From Segatella buccae ATCC 33574 (GTDB taxonomy: Bacteria > Bacteroidota > Bacteroidia > Bacteroidales > Bacteroidaceae): DNA of 47,061 nt. Shown piece by piece: positions 7,429 to 16,512 of the stretch (position 1 is the first letter of the stretch; the number at the start of each line of letters is the position of its first letter). Where the stretch lies: assembly GCF_000184945.1 (NCBI RefSeq), contig NZ_GL586311.1, positions 2,545,888-2,592,948 of the forward strand, read 5' to 3'. The translations under genes and the position numbers were made by a program. The notes under the pieces were generated by a model, which saw only the letters and a program-made list of their open reading frames with translations, was not told the DNA's origin and ran no database searches.

Positions 7429-7897
7429 CTTTCAATACTTTGGTAACTGTTGCGGAGGACTTTTCCTTATTTTCCGCCTTTTCGTTGTTGAAACTGAAAG
7501 TCAGTTGCTGCATTCTGCCGAAGTTGTCTTCCACATACACGTCAATCGTCTGGCGGTCAGATGACAGCGAAGTGTAGTATAAGCGAAACACATCTTTTGT
7601 AAGCGGATAGCGGTCGTTCGGCTTGAAGACAGTGCCGTTATCATTTCTTAGCAAGCCCTTGCCGTCAGACTGGAAATAACGTATCGCATAGCGAGTATCA
7701 GCAAACTCACCGCCCCGCTTCAGTGTGCAGCGTATCTCAGCCGTCTGACCCCTTATGATGTCTTTCTGAACTGGCATTGTCTCCACCGTAAACGGATAAG
7801 ACTGCTGAACATCCAAATCCCTATCACAAGCAGATAGGCAAAACACGGCAAGGGTCAGCACGCTCATTACCCAAATCGTATTCAATATCTTCTTCAT
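7415..7897 (-). CDS. traQ: Conjugative transfer protein TraQ (DUF3872)
   Basis: 160 residues, a lipoprotein: signal with lipobox LSAC near residues 21-24, placing it in an outer or inner membrane leaflet facing the periplasm. The rest is a predicted beta-sandwich (PFTVETMPVQKDIIRGQ, IDVYVEDNFGRMQ) matching DUF3872/TraQ. The role in the channel is not known. It follows traO by 12 bp. In CTnDOT a primase gene, traP, stands between traO and traQ; none is present here. Confidence 0.85.
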   Translation of the reverse strand: MKKILNTIWVMSVLTLAVFCLSACDRDLDVQQSYPFTVETMPVQKDIIRGQTAEIRCTLKRGGEFADTRYAIRYFQSDGKGLLRNDNGTVFKPNDRYPLTKDVFRLYYTSLSSDRQTIDVYVEDNFGRMQQLTFSFNNEKAENKEKSSATVTKVLKDADN

Positions 7898-7909
7898 CTT
7901 TTCTTCTAC

Positions 7910-8494
7910 TTAAAAGTTAAACCTTAGTCCTGCAGAAACAGCCGGACGAAAACGATGCACGTCCGTTCCAAAGAGGAAACGTCCCTGCGCTTTGACAAGA
8001 AAGAGAACCCTGTCCGTTAGAAATACTTCCACCGAGCCATGCACGGCACCGCCATAGACAAAGCGGGAACGGTCGAGCAGTGTCGCCCCATCGGGCAGCA
8101 GCTTCTTGTCCTCGTTCAGCTGCTCATAGCCACCCAAAGCGGATATGCCCCCATAGAGAAATACATTCTTGCCATTGTCGGAGACAATCGGGTGCATATA
8201 GCCCAAGTGCAAAAGTGCATCCTTGAGTTTTACGTTATAACTTCTGTACAGCATATTCTGTTGTTCATACTCTGCCATAACAAAAGTATAATTCTCACGT
8301 CCCAGATAGCGGGTGAGTGATGCTCCCATGCCGAAATTGTCAGCTGCAAGGAACTTTTCACCCTTGATAAGCGGAACACTCCCTACAACCTCTATTCCCC
8401 TTTGCTTGGGTATCAGTCGCTGTGCCTGCGATGGTAGACTGAAAGTCATGGCCACCGCAACGCATACTGTCATAATAATATTGTTCTTCTTCAT
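7910..8494 (-). CDS. traO: Conjugative transfer protein TraO
   Basis: 194 residues with a cleavable signal peptide ending SLPSQAQ. Alternating hydrophobic strands ending in AVSAGLRFNF with a C-terminal Phe suggest an outer-membrane beta-barrel, as for the TraO family. The ATG at 8494 overlaps the traN stop (TAATG), pointing to translational coupling; an ATG at 8500 is the alternative. It is probably part of the outer-membrane end of the transfer channel. Confidence 0.88.
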   Translation of the reverse strand: MKKNNIIMTVCVAVAMTFSLPSQAQRLIPKQRGIEVVGSVPLIKGEKFLAADNFGMGASLTRYLGRENYTFVMAEYEQQNMLYRSYNVKLKDALLHLGYMHPIVSDNGKNVFLYGGISALGGYEQLNEDKKLLPDGATLLDRSRFVYGGAVHGSVEVFLTDRVLFLVKAQGRFLFGTDVHRFRPAVSAGLRFNF

Positions 8495-9444
8495 TACCAT
8501 TTCAGTTTGAGGTTATCAATCTTCTTTGCCAGCTGCAGGTCTTCTGCCGTTACATAAAAGGTCAGCGTACGACCGCCATTTCTTTCATAGAGCGTCACTT
8601 CAAGCTGCTTGTCTTCTACAAGAGAAAACTGCTCGAGCGCAAACACAGTGTGTTCACTGCCCATGCCACGCACCTGCATCACCTGATGATAGGCACGAAG
8701 CGGCTGCAACACCTGTTCTTGTATGGCAGTGCGCTTTGCCATCTTCTTATCCACCACCTTGAATGTGATAAAATCCACTGAGTAAGGCATATTCGTGCCG
8801 TTTTCCATACGAGTGTGGAAATACAGCAAGCCATTATGGGCATACAAGCCACGAAGCAGGAACTTCATACCGAACTGCTGTTCACCGATGTGCTTAATGC
8901 TGCGTATGTCGTTCTGATAGATAGTCTGCATCATCAACTTTACTAATATGGGCGACTCGTTACCGAGTTCCTTAAAGTAAATATCAGAGCGATTGCTTGG
9001 CAGGCGTCCGTCCGTTGGTGATAAGAAGTCCTTCATCTCTATGCTTAACTTCTCCGGCTCATCGGCATACTTCACGTTGAAAGCATAGAAAGAGCCGTCC
9101 TCACAGATGACACTCATATTGGTCTCCGTCTCAAAGTCCTTCACTGAAGCCTTTACACGCAGTACGTTCTCAGCATCCTCCGCCTTTCCTGCGATGATAT
9201 TCTGCGAACCTAAGTCTACATAGCGGATGGCAGAAGGGAAGATAAGATGCACGGTCTTGTCAAAGGTTACGTCCAAGCCGTATGGCAGGACGACACGCCC
9301 GTTAGGAATGGAACGGCTCATACCTTGAAAAAGCTCTCCCGAAGTAAGCGGACGGCTTGGTGTCAGACCATCATTGTTTTCCTGTGCTGTGGCTGTTGCT
9401 CCCACCATGGCAAGCATAGCCATTGATAAAATAATTTTCTTCAT
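8494..9444 (-). CDS. traN: Conjugative transfer protein TraN (DUF4138, VirB9-like)
   Basis: 316 residues: signal peptide (about 1-20, ending ATATAQ), then a beta-rich periplasmic protein. The segment VTFDKTVHLIFPSAIRYVDLG is split here as VTFDKTVHLIFPSA and IRYVDLGSQ near residues 58-80; this is the family hallmark and resembles the VirB9 N-terminal domain. It probably forms the outer-membrane core complex with TraM (VirB10-like). The gene lies between traM and traO in the usual order. Confidence 0.9.
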   Translation of the reverse strand: MKKIILSMAMLAMVGATATAQENNDGLTPSRPLTSGELFQGMSRSIPNGRVVLPYGLDVTFDKTVHLIFPSAIRYVDLGSQNIIAGKAEDAENVLRVKASVKDFETETNMSVICEDGSFYAFNVKYADEPEKLSIEMKDFLSPTDGRLPSNRSDIYFKELGNESPILVKLMMQTIYQNDIRSIKHIGEQQFGMKFLLRGLYAHNGLLYFHTRMENGTNMPYSVDFITFKVVDKKMAKRTAIQEQVLQPLRAYHQVMQVRGMGSEHTVFALEQFSLVEDKQLEVTLYERNGGRTLTFYVTAEDLQLAKKIDNLKLKW

Positions 9445-9492
9445 TGTTCCTTTTGTTTTGATGTTATTTTTTACTTATCATTTTCGATTGTT

Positions 9493-10764
9493 TTATTTGG
9501 ACTGAACCAAGAAAAGGCGGTAGCCACCTTTAAGCGTTACCTTGATAGTACGCAGTTTCTTCTGAAGCAGCTGACTTGCACCCTGCATCACCCCACGGGC
9601 AGCCTCTGAGATAATCTGGTCTTTGGCAGAGGAAGCGAAGGTAAAGGATGTTCCCATTGAACCGCCGATGTTCGCCCCGACTTCCTTAAGCGCATTGATG
9701 TCCTCCGAACCTGGTATATAAACACCCTCCTGTCCGTCCGTGTCGTATGCTGAGAGTTTGACGGCTATGATATGGCTGTCTACCTCTATGCTTTTAACAA
9801 GGAGGTGCATACGGTTACCTTCAATCTTGGCGACTGCTATGAGTCGGCTCTGTCGTGGAATACGCAAGCCCTGCACTTTGGCACTTTCAAGCAGACGGAG
9901 TACGACATTATCGCCCTCTTTGAGCGTCGTTGTCCTGTCCACCACCACTTTGAGCGTATTGCGCATCGTGGGTGCAGCCGCACTTGCGAGCGAATGGAAG
10001 CCCAAGTTGCGTGCTTTCGTGCCATACTCCTTGATGAAGTCAGCGTCGCTCATCGGCTGCCCCAGTGAGGATACTACCTGTTTGCGTTCCGCCAAGATTT
10101 CCATTGCAGGCAAGTCGGCCGAACCTCCGCTTATATTACTGCCCATACTCTGACCTTTGTTCGTTGACGTTTGCCCTTTACCCTCGGTAAAGTCATTACC
10201 CAAAGATGGTGGAACGGCAGAAGCCTTGGGAAGATACTTCGCTGCCATCTGATAGCTCTTTTCCATCAAGGCAAGCTGTCGTTTCTCTTCATTGTCCTCC
10301 TTGCTGTCTTTGACAGAGAGTTCCTTTTTAAGGTTGTCTATCTCCGAACGCAAGGCTTCACGCTCCTGCTCGTGCGGGTCGGGAGCGTAAAAAGAGTTCA
10401 AGAGGCGATTGTTCTCCTCATAGCGATGCATAGAGTTTTCTATCTTTGCCGTAGAAGCAGCTGTCTCTGCACGCTGCTCCTCTGATGGAGCGGTGTTCTG
10501 TGCAAAATAGTCCGATAGTCTGCCCATCTCCTCGCGGGTCTGTTCCTCCTCGTGTGCCTTGTCACCTAATTCATAGGCTTTCAGCTTGTTCTCCGTCAGT
10601 TTTTCTGTCGTTGCCTGCGGGATGCTGTCATTGAGTCCCTGCTCCGCTGCAGTCTTATCCTTGCCCGATGGTGCGAAGATAAACCACATCGAGAGGGCAA
10701 ACAGCAGTCCCAGTCCTCCGAAAACCAAGCCTTTCTTCATTTGTTCTTTCTGTTTATTATCCAT
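9493..10764 (-). CDS. traM: Conjugative transfer protein TraM (VirB10-like)
   Basis: 423 residues from the ATG at 10764 (MDNKQKEQMKKG); the open frame extends 17 codons upstream into traL but this is unlikely to be translated. A short cytoplasmic tail is followed by one membrane span (about 12-31, LVFGGLGLLFALSMWFIF), a long charged coiled-coil-like and low-complexity periplasmic stalk (about 60-240), and a C-terminal beta domain. It is expected to bridge inner and outer membranes as VirB10 does. The start overlaps the traL stop by 8 bp. Confidence 0.9.
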   Translation of the reverse strand: MDNKQKEQMKKGLVFGGLGLLFALSMWFIFAPSGKDKTAAEQGLNDSIPQATTEKLTENKLKAYELGDKAHEEEQTREEMGRLSDYFAQNTAPSEEQRAETAASTAKIENSMHRYEENNRLLNSFYAPDPHEQEREALRSEIDNLKKELSVKDSKEDNEEKRQLALMEKSYQMAAKYLPKASAVPPSLGNDFTEGKGQTSTNKGQSMGSNISGGSADLPAMEILAERKQVVSSLGQPMSDADFIKEYGTKARNLGFHSLASAAAPTMRNTLKVVVDRTTTLKEGDNVVLRLLESAKVQGLRIPRQSRLIAVAKIEGNRMHLLVKSIEVDSHIIAVKLSAYDTDGQEGVYIPGSEDINALKEVGANIGGSMGTSFTFASSAKDQIISEAARGVMQGASQLLQKKLRTIKVTLKGGYRLFLVQSK

Positions 10765-11059
10765 TTTCTTTGATTGTTTGATGATGTAGTAGGTAAAAAT
10801 TGCCGTGTAACTCATGTAAAGTGCTGTCCGTCCGTATCGGACTGTCCGTCAGCTTTCCCGTGGGGATGGGTAGTTTTTCCTTCTTTGGAGGAAGGAAAAA
10901 CTGCGCTATCATCCAGAGCGAGCAGAGCAGATAGATGAAACTCAGCCCATAGACGATTTCCTTTCTCTGCCTTATCGTGAGCCTCTCACACCGATGGCGG
11001 AGCCACAGGTGAAAGCGCAGATAGTGACGTGAGAGTAAAAAGTTTCTTTTCCTTGCCAT
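10757..11059 (-). CDS. traL: Conjugative transfer protein TraL (DUF3989)
   Basis: 100 residues: a strongly basic N terminus (about 1-33), one membrane span (about 37-54, YGLSFIYLLCSLWMIAQF) and a periplasmic tail. This fits TraL/DUF3989 of Bacteroidales elements. It lies 4 bp after traK and overlaps traM, so all three are translationally linked. The exact role is unknown. Confidence 0.85.
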   Translation of the reverse strand: MARKRNFLLSRHYLRFHLWLRHRCERLTIRQRKEIVYGLSFIYLLCSLWMIAQFFLPPKKEKLPIPTGKLTDSPIRTDSTLHELHGNFYLLHHQTIKENG

Positions 11060-11063
11060 AGCC

Positions 11064-11687
11064 TTATCGTTTATAAGTCTGTATGTCCCTGTTCTCTTTC
11101 ACAAGGAAGTTCTCCATCAGGAAGCCTTGCGGGTTGTTGTCCGAACGGACTGAGTTCTGCAGCGTGCAGGTCGTAACAAGACTACGCTCTGTAACGTTAC
11201 TCTGACGGACGATAAACTCCCGTGCATAGGTCGTTACCGCATAAGGGTAAGTATTAAAGTTGCAGTGGATAGAGTCCACCTCTATGCGCTGATTGACATT
11301 GCCCGATATGGCACGGTTATAATAGCCCTTCTCTGCCAAGTCCTTGTAATAGTTGAAAGCCGACTTGTCACACAGCACGAAGGCACGCTCCATATTCTTC
11401 TCAATGGCATCCTTGTCGGGTGCAATGGTGAAGAACAGTTCGTGGAAGCGACGCACGTGTTCCCTTGCCTCTACGGGACGATTACGACTTGCATCCTGAC
11501 TGAGGGCAAGCATGAGCGACTTTCCCTGATCAAGCACATAGATTTTCTCCCGCTGCTCCTTAGCGAAGCTGTACGAGGCATAGAGGGCATAACCACTTAC
11601 TGCCACGCAGACGATGGCAAAGACAAAGGCGTAGAGTCTTATCTGTCTGAATGAGGTCTCGATATTACCAAGTGATTTGAATTCCAT
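11064..11687 (-). CDS. traK: Conjugative transfer protein TraK (VirB8-like)
   Basis: 207 residues from the ATG at 11687 (MEFKSLGNIETSFRQIR). The frame stays open about 300 bp further upstream, opposite frame within traJ, but that extension is low-complexity and not expected. A single span near 20-40 (YAFVFAIVCVAVSGYALYAS) is followed by a periplasmic domain of VirB8-like size. TraK is proposed to nucleate the inner-membrane part of the channel. It ends 4 bp before traL. Confidence 0.9.
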   Translation of the reverse strand: MEFKSLGNIETSFRQIRLYAFVFAIVCVAVSGYALYASYSFAKEQREKIYVLDQGKSLMLALSQDASRNRPVEAREHVRRFHELFFTIAPDKDAIEKNMERAFVLCDKSAFNYYKDLAEKGYYNRAISGNVNQRIEVDSIHCNFNTYPYAVTTYAREFIVRQSNVTERSLVTTCTLQNSVRSDNNPQGFLMENFLVKENRDIQTYKR

Positions 11688-11739
11688 TTTTTTCTTTCCT
11701 TTTATAGCTGTTGATGAATTAAGCATTATTGCTCCATTT

Positions 11740-12777
11740 CTATTTTCCTTTGAGCAGTGCACCCTTGATACGTCCACCGACATTGCCGATAACCGACCCG
11801 GCACCTGCTGCGGCATATCTTCCGCCCGTGTAGGCACTTTGTGCACCGCGCTGTGCAGCCTGATTGACATTACGACCATAAGAGCCGATACCACCACCTG
11901 CTTCGATAATCCAGCCTGCAACGGTGGGAACGCAGAAGTAGCCCACGATGCCGATGAGGAAGAAGACGATGTAGTACCACGTCCCCGCATCGGGCAGGTA
12001 GTTGGGGTCGCTGAGCGCCTCGATGTCTTTCTGTACCATCAGCACCTGTATCTTCGTAAGCAGTGCCGTAAGGATAGAGCTGACAGGCAGCCACAGGTAG
12101 ACAGAGATATAGCGTGAGAACCAAGCCGTGAGCGAACCCGACAACCCGTCCCATACGGCAATGCCGAAGACTATCGGACCGAGAATGGAAAGGACGATGA
12201 GCATGAAGGTGCGCAGCGTGTCGATGATAAGTCCTGCGGCATGGAACAGCAGCTCCATGAGGTCGTGCACCATTTTCATCACCCACTGCTTGGTCTGATA
12301 GGCAGCACGCTCGGCATACATACCCGCTATCGTCACGGCGTCTTCGGGACCGATGATACCCATTTCCTCTATCTTTTGGTCGAACTTCTCGTTGGATACC
12401 AAGTAGGCTGTTTCGGGATTGCGCAGGTAGGCTTCCTCCTGCAAACGGTTACGCTTGGCGGTAAGCTCCGCCAAGTTGGTCTCCTGCTGATGCACCATGC
12501 TTTCCGTTCCCTGCACTACGGGCGAGAGAACGGCATTCATCGTACCCAGTACGACTGTCGGGAAGAACATGATGCAGAAACCCAAGACAAAGGGACGGAG
12601 AAGGGGAAAGACGTCTATCGCCTCGGCACGGGCTATGGAAGCCCATACCCGAAGGGCAATATAAAAGAGTGCACCCAAGCCTGCAATACCCTTGGCAATG
12701 CCTGTCATCTGGGCGCAGAGCGGCATCATCTCGTCATAGGTGGCGCGTAGTAGCTCATGTAAACTGGCAAAATCCAT
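11740..12777 (-). CDS. traJ: Conjugative transfer protein TraJ (VirB6-like)
   Basis: 345 residues from MDFASLHELLRATYDEM; an ATG two codons upstream (12783) is the alternative. Several membrane segments are visible, including GIAGLGALFYIALRVW, VLGFCIMFFPTVVLG, MLIVLSILGPIVFGIAV and YIVFFLIGIVGYFCV, and the C terminus is Gly/Ala-rich. Size and multiple spans match the VirB6-like inner-membrane component. It is preceded by traI and followed by traK. Confidence 0.9.
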   Translation of the reverse strand: MDFASLHELLRATYDEMMPLCAQMTGIAKGIAGLGALFYIALRVWASIARAEAIDVFPLLRPFVLGFCIMFFPTVVLGTMNAVLSPVVQGTESMVHQQETNLAELTAKRNRLQEEAYLRNPETAYLVSNEKFDQKIEEMGIIGPEDAVTIAGMYAERAAYQTKQWVMKMVHDLMELLFHAAGLIIDTLRTFMLIVLSILGPIVFGIAVWDGLSGSLTAWFSRYISVYLWLPVSSILTALLTKIQVLMVQKDIEALSDPNYLPDAGTWYYIVFFLIGIVGYFCVPTVAGWIIEAGGGIGSYGRNVNQAAQRGAQSAYTGGRYAAAGAGSVIGNVGGRIKGALLKGK

Positions 12778-12829
12778 AAGCAAAAGTGTTTTATGAAAGT
12801 TCTTTCAAGTTCTTTTTTTGTCTGTGGAT

Positions 12830-13462
12830 TTACCAATACCTGCTTGCCGTATTACCATAGAGTGCCTTAACAGAGGCAAGGTTGTTCTTCTCCCTTGCAC
12901 GCACATAGCTCACGGAGATGTTCTTCCTTGTGTAGTATGACACGAGCGAGCGGTTTTCCCTAAGCGTGGTATAAATGCGGTCAATGGCCTGCATTCGTTC
13001 GTGGTCGTTCATCGAGAAGACATTACTCTTAACAATGGACTTTAGTTCCTTAAGACTCTCACCGCTCTGCTCCAGAAGCTTGGCATAGCCCGAAGCCATC
13101 GCCGCGAGTTCGGAAGGGCGGAAGTTCTTGTCCGAGAGCATTTTCTTATACGAGGTGACGTAAATCTCCGAGATGTCGCCCACCATCAGGATGCACTCCT
13201 TGACCTTGTAGGCATCTCCGATGAGATTGTTCACCTTCTTAAGCGCATCGTAATACTTCTTGGTGTCGTTGTAGAGTTTTTCCACCTCCTTGAACCCGTC
13301 CAAGGTGTTCTTCACCGTCTTGGAGGCGGTGGCTATCTCCTTGACCGAATTGACGATGTTGCCGGCGAAGTTACCGGGATCAGTCACCACCCACTGTGCG
13401 TGGGCCTTTCCGCTGAATAAAAGGACGATGCCCATCAGCAGCATTAAAATTCTTGTTTTCAT
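12830..13462 (-). CDS. traI: Conjugative transfer protein TraI (DUF4141, VirB5-like)
   Basis: 210 residues with a signal peptide ending SGKAHAQ, then the family-typical WVVTDPGNFAGNIVNS and long amphipathic helices. This helical periplasmic or pilus-tip type fits the proposed VirB5-like role of DUF4141 proteins. The gene is separated from traG by 200 bp that hold three 22-bp palindromic repeats and a 55-codon ORF, where CTnDOT has traH. Confidence 0.87.
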   Translation of the reverse strand: MKTRILMLLMGIVLLFSGKAHAQWVVTDPGNFAGNIVNSVKEIATASKTVKNTLDGFKEVEKLYNDTKKYYDALKKVNNLIGDAYKVKECILMVGDISEIYVTSYKKMLSDKNFRPSELAAMASGYAKLLEQSGESLKELKSIVKSNVFSMNDHERMQAIDRIYTTLRENRSLVSYYTRKNISVSYVRAREKNNLASVKALYGNTASRYW

Positions 13463-13474
13463 TGTTCTTTTTGT

Positions 13475-13642
13475 TTATGATGTGAATACTATGTTTGTCT
13501 GAATGTCCACTAAGGGATGTCTATTCAGCTTGCTGTTATAGGGATAAGTTGGACAAGTTAGTCCAAGTATTTGGACACGACTGTCTAATTGATTGGACAC
13601 GTTTGTCCAATTGTTTATCCACGTTTGGCTAAACCAATACAT
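13475..13642 (-). CDS. Possible 55-residue ORF at the traH position
   Basis: An open frame from the ATG at 13642 (MYWFSQTWINNW) to a TAA 12 bp before the traI ATG encodes 55 residues with one Cys (LGLTCPTYPY) and no membrane span. It runs through the three palindromic repeats. The repeat period of 22 is not a multiple of three, which argues against a coding repeat. Its place between traG and traI and its tight spacing to traI are its only support. I do not recognise a family. Confidence 0.25.
   Translation of the reverse strand: MYWFSQTWINNWTNVSNQLDSRVQILGLTCPTYPYNSKLNRHPLVDIQTNIVFTS
13549..13634. repeat. 22-bp iterated palindromes between traG and traI
   Basis: TTGGAC starts at 13549, 13571 and 13593, a strict 22-bp period. 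Each unit is itself an inverted repeat: TTGGAC-N6-GTCCAA; TTGGACA-CGAC-TGTCTAA (one mismatch); ATTGGACA-N4-TGTCCAAT. A weaker fourth (GTTTA at 13613, TAAAC at 13630) follows. Regular dyads one to two helical turns apart look like protein-binding sites or mRNA hairpins. Confidence 0.7.
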
Positions 13643-13662
13643 TTTTTACATGTCTTGTCCGA

Positions 13663-16176
13663 TTAACGATTTCGTGCAACCCGTTTCTCTTGTGCAAGCT
13701 GCCGGATAGCCGTTTCGATATCCCCACCAAGCTGTGCCGCCCTGTTCATTACCTCCACCTTCTCGGTTTCCTCCGTGGTGTAGGTGAGGTATTCCTCCAT
13801 GCTCACTTCCGTGGCATAGACTGCACTCTGCATACCGCCCAGACCTATCCACACCTCCTTGTAGAGTCGGTTCGGGTCGTTGTTCTGGTTGATGGATAGT
13901 ATCTGGCTCTTTTCCTTTTCCGACAAGCCGAGCATCGCCTGTATACCATCGAACTTAGTCATGTACTTGCGCTGGTCAAGCAGTATCTTGCAGTCGGAGT
14001 TGTTGATGATGCTCTCCTTGACAATCGGAGACTGGATGATATCGTCCACCTCCTGCGTCACGACAATGGCTTCCCCGAAATACTTTCTCACCGTCTTGTA
14101 CAAATATTTTATATAGTCTGCCATGTTAGCCGAAGCAATGGCTTTCCACGCTTCTTCAATGAGTATCATTTTCCTGATACCTTTGAGTCTTCGCATCTTG
14201 TTGATGAAAGCTTCCATGATGATAATCGTCACCACGGGGAAGAGGTCTTTGTTGTCCTTCACTTGATCAATCTCGAAGACGATGAAGCGTTTACTGAGCA
14301 AGTCGATGTTCTTGTCCGAGTTCAATAGGAAATCGTAACGTCCCCCTCGGTAGTATTGCTTGAGGGTTGTCAGGAGATTGTTGATATTGAAGTCCGAGAG
14401 TGTTACCTTGATGTCCCGTTTCTCCATATCCTTGCGATAGACGTCTCGCAGGTATTCATAGAAAGTATTAAAACAGGGCGTAACGCTATGGTCAGCACAT
14501 ATCAGCTCGATATAGGAGTTTACGGCAGAACCAAGTTCGCCAGCTTCGGTCTTAGTAATATGCTCATCAGCGCTTTTCCAAAGGGTCAGTAAGAGTGTGC
14601 AGATGCTTTCTCGCTTCTCCACATCGAAGAAGTAATCATCGGTATAAAATGGATTGAAGGAAATCGGGCTTTCGTTGGTATAGGTGAAATACACGCCGTC
14701 CTCGCCCTTGGTCTTTCGGTGGATAAGTTCGCACAAGCCTTGATATGAGTTACCCGTATCAACCAAGAGGACGTGCGCCCCCTGCTCGTAATACTGACGT
14801 ACCATGTGGTTGGTAAAGAAAGACTTACCACTGCCCGAAGGACCCAAGATGAACTTGTTACGGTTGGTGATGACTCCCTTTTTCATCGGCAAATCCGATA
14901 TATCCAGATGAACAGGTTTTCCCGACAGGCGGTCTGCCATCTTGATACCGAAGGGTGATAGCGAGTCCTTATAGTTCGTCTCTGCCGTAAAGAAGCAGAG
15001 GGCAGGCTCGATGAAAGTATAGAACGACTCTTCTGCTGGAAAGTCTGCGGCATTGCCGGGTATGCCCGCCCAGTAGAGCGTTGCAGCATCAATGGTGTTA
15101 TGACGAGGGTGGCATTCCATAAGAGCAAGTGCAGAACCCACGTCATTCTTGATCTGGCGAAGTTCTTCCTTATCGCTGCTCCATGCCAGCACGTTGAAGT
15201 GGGCACGGATGGAGGTCAGTCCCTGTGAATGGGCAATATTGAGATACTCCTGTATCCATTCCTCGTTGATTTGGTTGCTACGGCTGTAGCGTGCCAGCGA
15301 GTGCATATTCCTTGCCTGCTTCTCGAATCGTTCCAAGTTGGCATCGCTGTCTTCGATAAAGAGGTACTGGTTATAAATGTGGTTACACGGCAGCATCAAG
15401 CCCACAGGCGAGGCAAAGGAAAGGCGGCAGTCACTTCTGTCGGTGGATAACCGCTCATATCGACTGTCCGTGCTGACCGTTGTCGGTAGGTCATCCGTAT
15501 CGGAAAGTGTATGCAGACACAGCTGATTGTCGCCCACACGCACAAGGTCTGCGCCCAAGCGGATGTCCTCCAAAGACGCATGCCCTTCTTCAGATAGAGA
15601 GAAATACCTGTCGAGCAGTCCGCCCTTTTCATTTGTGCCTACCAACTCGTCTTCTGTCATGCGGACAATCCTTATCTGCTCGGTATCATTGATGATGCGC
15701 TCGAACTGGTCTACGGCTTCCATAAACTTCATCACCTCCTCCTTGTTGGTGATTTCCTTGGGTAACAGGTGTCCACGGCAGAGTGAAGAGAAGTTGCTCT
15801 GCTGTGCCATGCGCTGCTTGTTGGTCTTGGTAAGGAAGAGATAGACTGAATGGTGTAGATACGGACGCTCGTTGAAATGCCGTTCAGAGGAACGGGCAAG
15901 GAAGCTCAGTCCGCCATCGGAGAGCTTTCCTTGGTAGTCCTCCTTGATGAACCAGTCCTGCTTGTGTACGATGCTGTAATTGGGTAGCACCTTGATTGCC
16001 TTATGCCAGGCAGAGTGCATTGCCTCGTATTCTGTAGAAGTGACGGTAAAGAGTTCGGGCAGCTCCACACGGAATGCGACCGTGATGTCAGCATCTTTGC
16101 TCACCATGCAGCCCTGCTCGATGGAGAGCAGCGGGAACTTCGACTCCAAAGTTGTTATCTTGCTTTTGTTTCTCAT
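13663..16176 (-). CDS. traG: Conjugation ATPase TraG (VirB4-like)
   Basis: 837 residues, the usual length for Bacteroidales TraG. Walker A GPSGSGKS lies at about 445-452 and Walker B ILIEEAWKAI near 668. The N-terminal 400 residues are the VirB4-type domain. As the inner-membrane-associated ATPase it should power channel assembly and substrate passage. It overlaps the traF stop by 4 bp, showing coupling. It is not the DNA coupling protein, which is MobC here. Confidence 0.95.
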   Translation of the reverse strand: MRNKSKITTLESKFPLLSIEQGCMVSKDADITVAFRVELPELFTVTSTEYEAMHSAWHKAIKVLPNYSIVHKQDWFIKEDYQGKLSDGGLSFLARSSERHFNERPYLHHSVYLFLTKTNKQRMAQQSNFSSLCRGHLLPKEITNKEEVMKFMEAVDQFERIINDTEQIRIVRMTEDELVGTNEKGGLLDRYFSLSEEGHASLEDIRLGADLVRVGDNQLCLHTLSDTDDLPTTVSTDSRYERLSTDRSDCRLSFASPVGLMLPCNHIYNQYLFIEDSDANLERFEKQARNMHSLARYSRSNQINEEWIQEYLNIAHSQGLTSIRAHFNVLAWSSDKEELRQIKNDVGSALALMECHPRHNTIDAATLYWAGIPGNAADFPAEESFYTFIEPALCFFTAETNYKDSLSPFGIKMADRLSGKPVHLDISDLPMKKGVITNRNKFILGPSGSGKSFFTNHMVRQYYEQGAHVLLVDTGNSYQGLCELIHRKTKGEDGVYFTYTNESPISFNPFYTDDYFFDVEKRESICTLLLTLWKSADEHITKTEAGELGSAVNSYIELICADHSVTPCFNTFYEYLRDVYRKDMEKRDIKVTLSDFNINNLLTTLKQYYRGGRYDFLLNSDKNIDLLSKRFIVFEIDQVKDNKDLFPVVTIIIMEAFINKMRRLKGIRKMILIEEAWKAIASANMADYIKYLYKTVRKYFGEAIVVTQEVDDIIQSPIVKESIINNSDCKILLDQRKYMTKFDGIQAMLGLSEKEKSQILSINQNNDPNRLYKEVWIGLGGMQSAVYATEVSMEEYLTYTTEETEKVEVMNRAAQLGGDIETAIRQLAQEKRVARNR

Positions 16177-16508
16177 TGCTTCGCTTTCTTTGGTTGAAGG
16201 TTACGGATGAGGTGGAAGACCGTACGGCGGTTCACAAGGTAGCGTGGGTGCATACGTACTGCTCCTTTCTTCATCAGTCCGTACTGCCCGTACTTTCTAT
16301 TCATGGTGAACGTTTGCCATACCACAAGGCTGGCACCCACTACACCTATGACAAGACAGGTAATTTGGCTGACTCCACAGAGATAGAGAATAACCACGAG
16401 AATGAAGACTGCCAGCAGACCTCCTGCAAAGAGGAAGAGGTACTGTGCCTTCAAGCCCTTGAACTCTACCGTCCGGCCTACACCCTTGTTGATTTCAAAT
16501 GCTGCCAT
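16173..16508 (-). CDS. traF: Conjugative transfer protein TraF (DUF4133, VirB3-like)
   Basis: 111 residues with two adjacent membrane spans (about 23-45, YLFLFAGGLLAVFILVVIL, and 48-66) and a basic C terminus. Size, topology and position directly upstream of the VirB4-like traG fit a VirB3-like role. It overlaps traG by 4 bp and follows traE by 4 bp. Confidence 0.87.
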   Translation of the reverse strand: MAAFEINKGVGRTVEFKGLKAQYLFLFAGGLLAVFILVVILYLCGVSQITCLVIGVVGASLVVWQTFTMNRKYGQYGLMKKGAVRMHPRYLVNRRTVFHLIRNLQPKKAKQ

Positions 16509-16512
16509 CGCC

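Noticed and set aside
11688..11990. N-terminal extension of traK
   Set aside because: It overlaps traJ, starts with a Ser-rich low-complexity stretch, and the family start MEFKSLGNIETSF fits the ATG at 11687.
13549..13634. 22-bp repeats as a CRISPR array or replication iterons
   Set aside because: Units are adjacent palindromes without spacers, no cas genes are present, and no replication initiator gene lies nearby.
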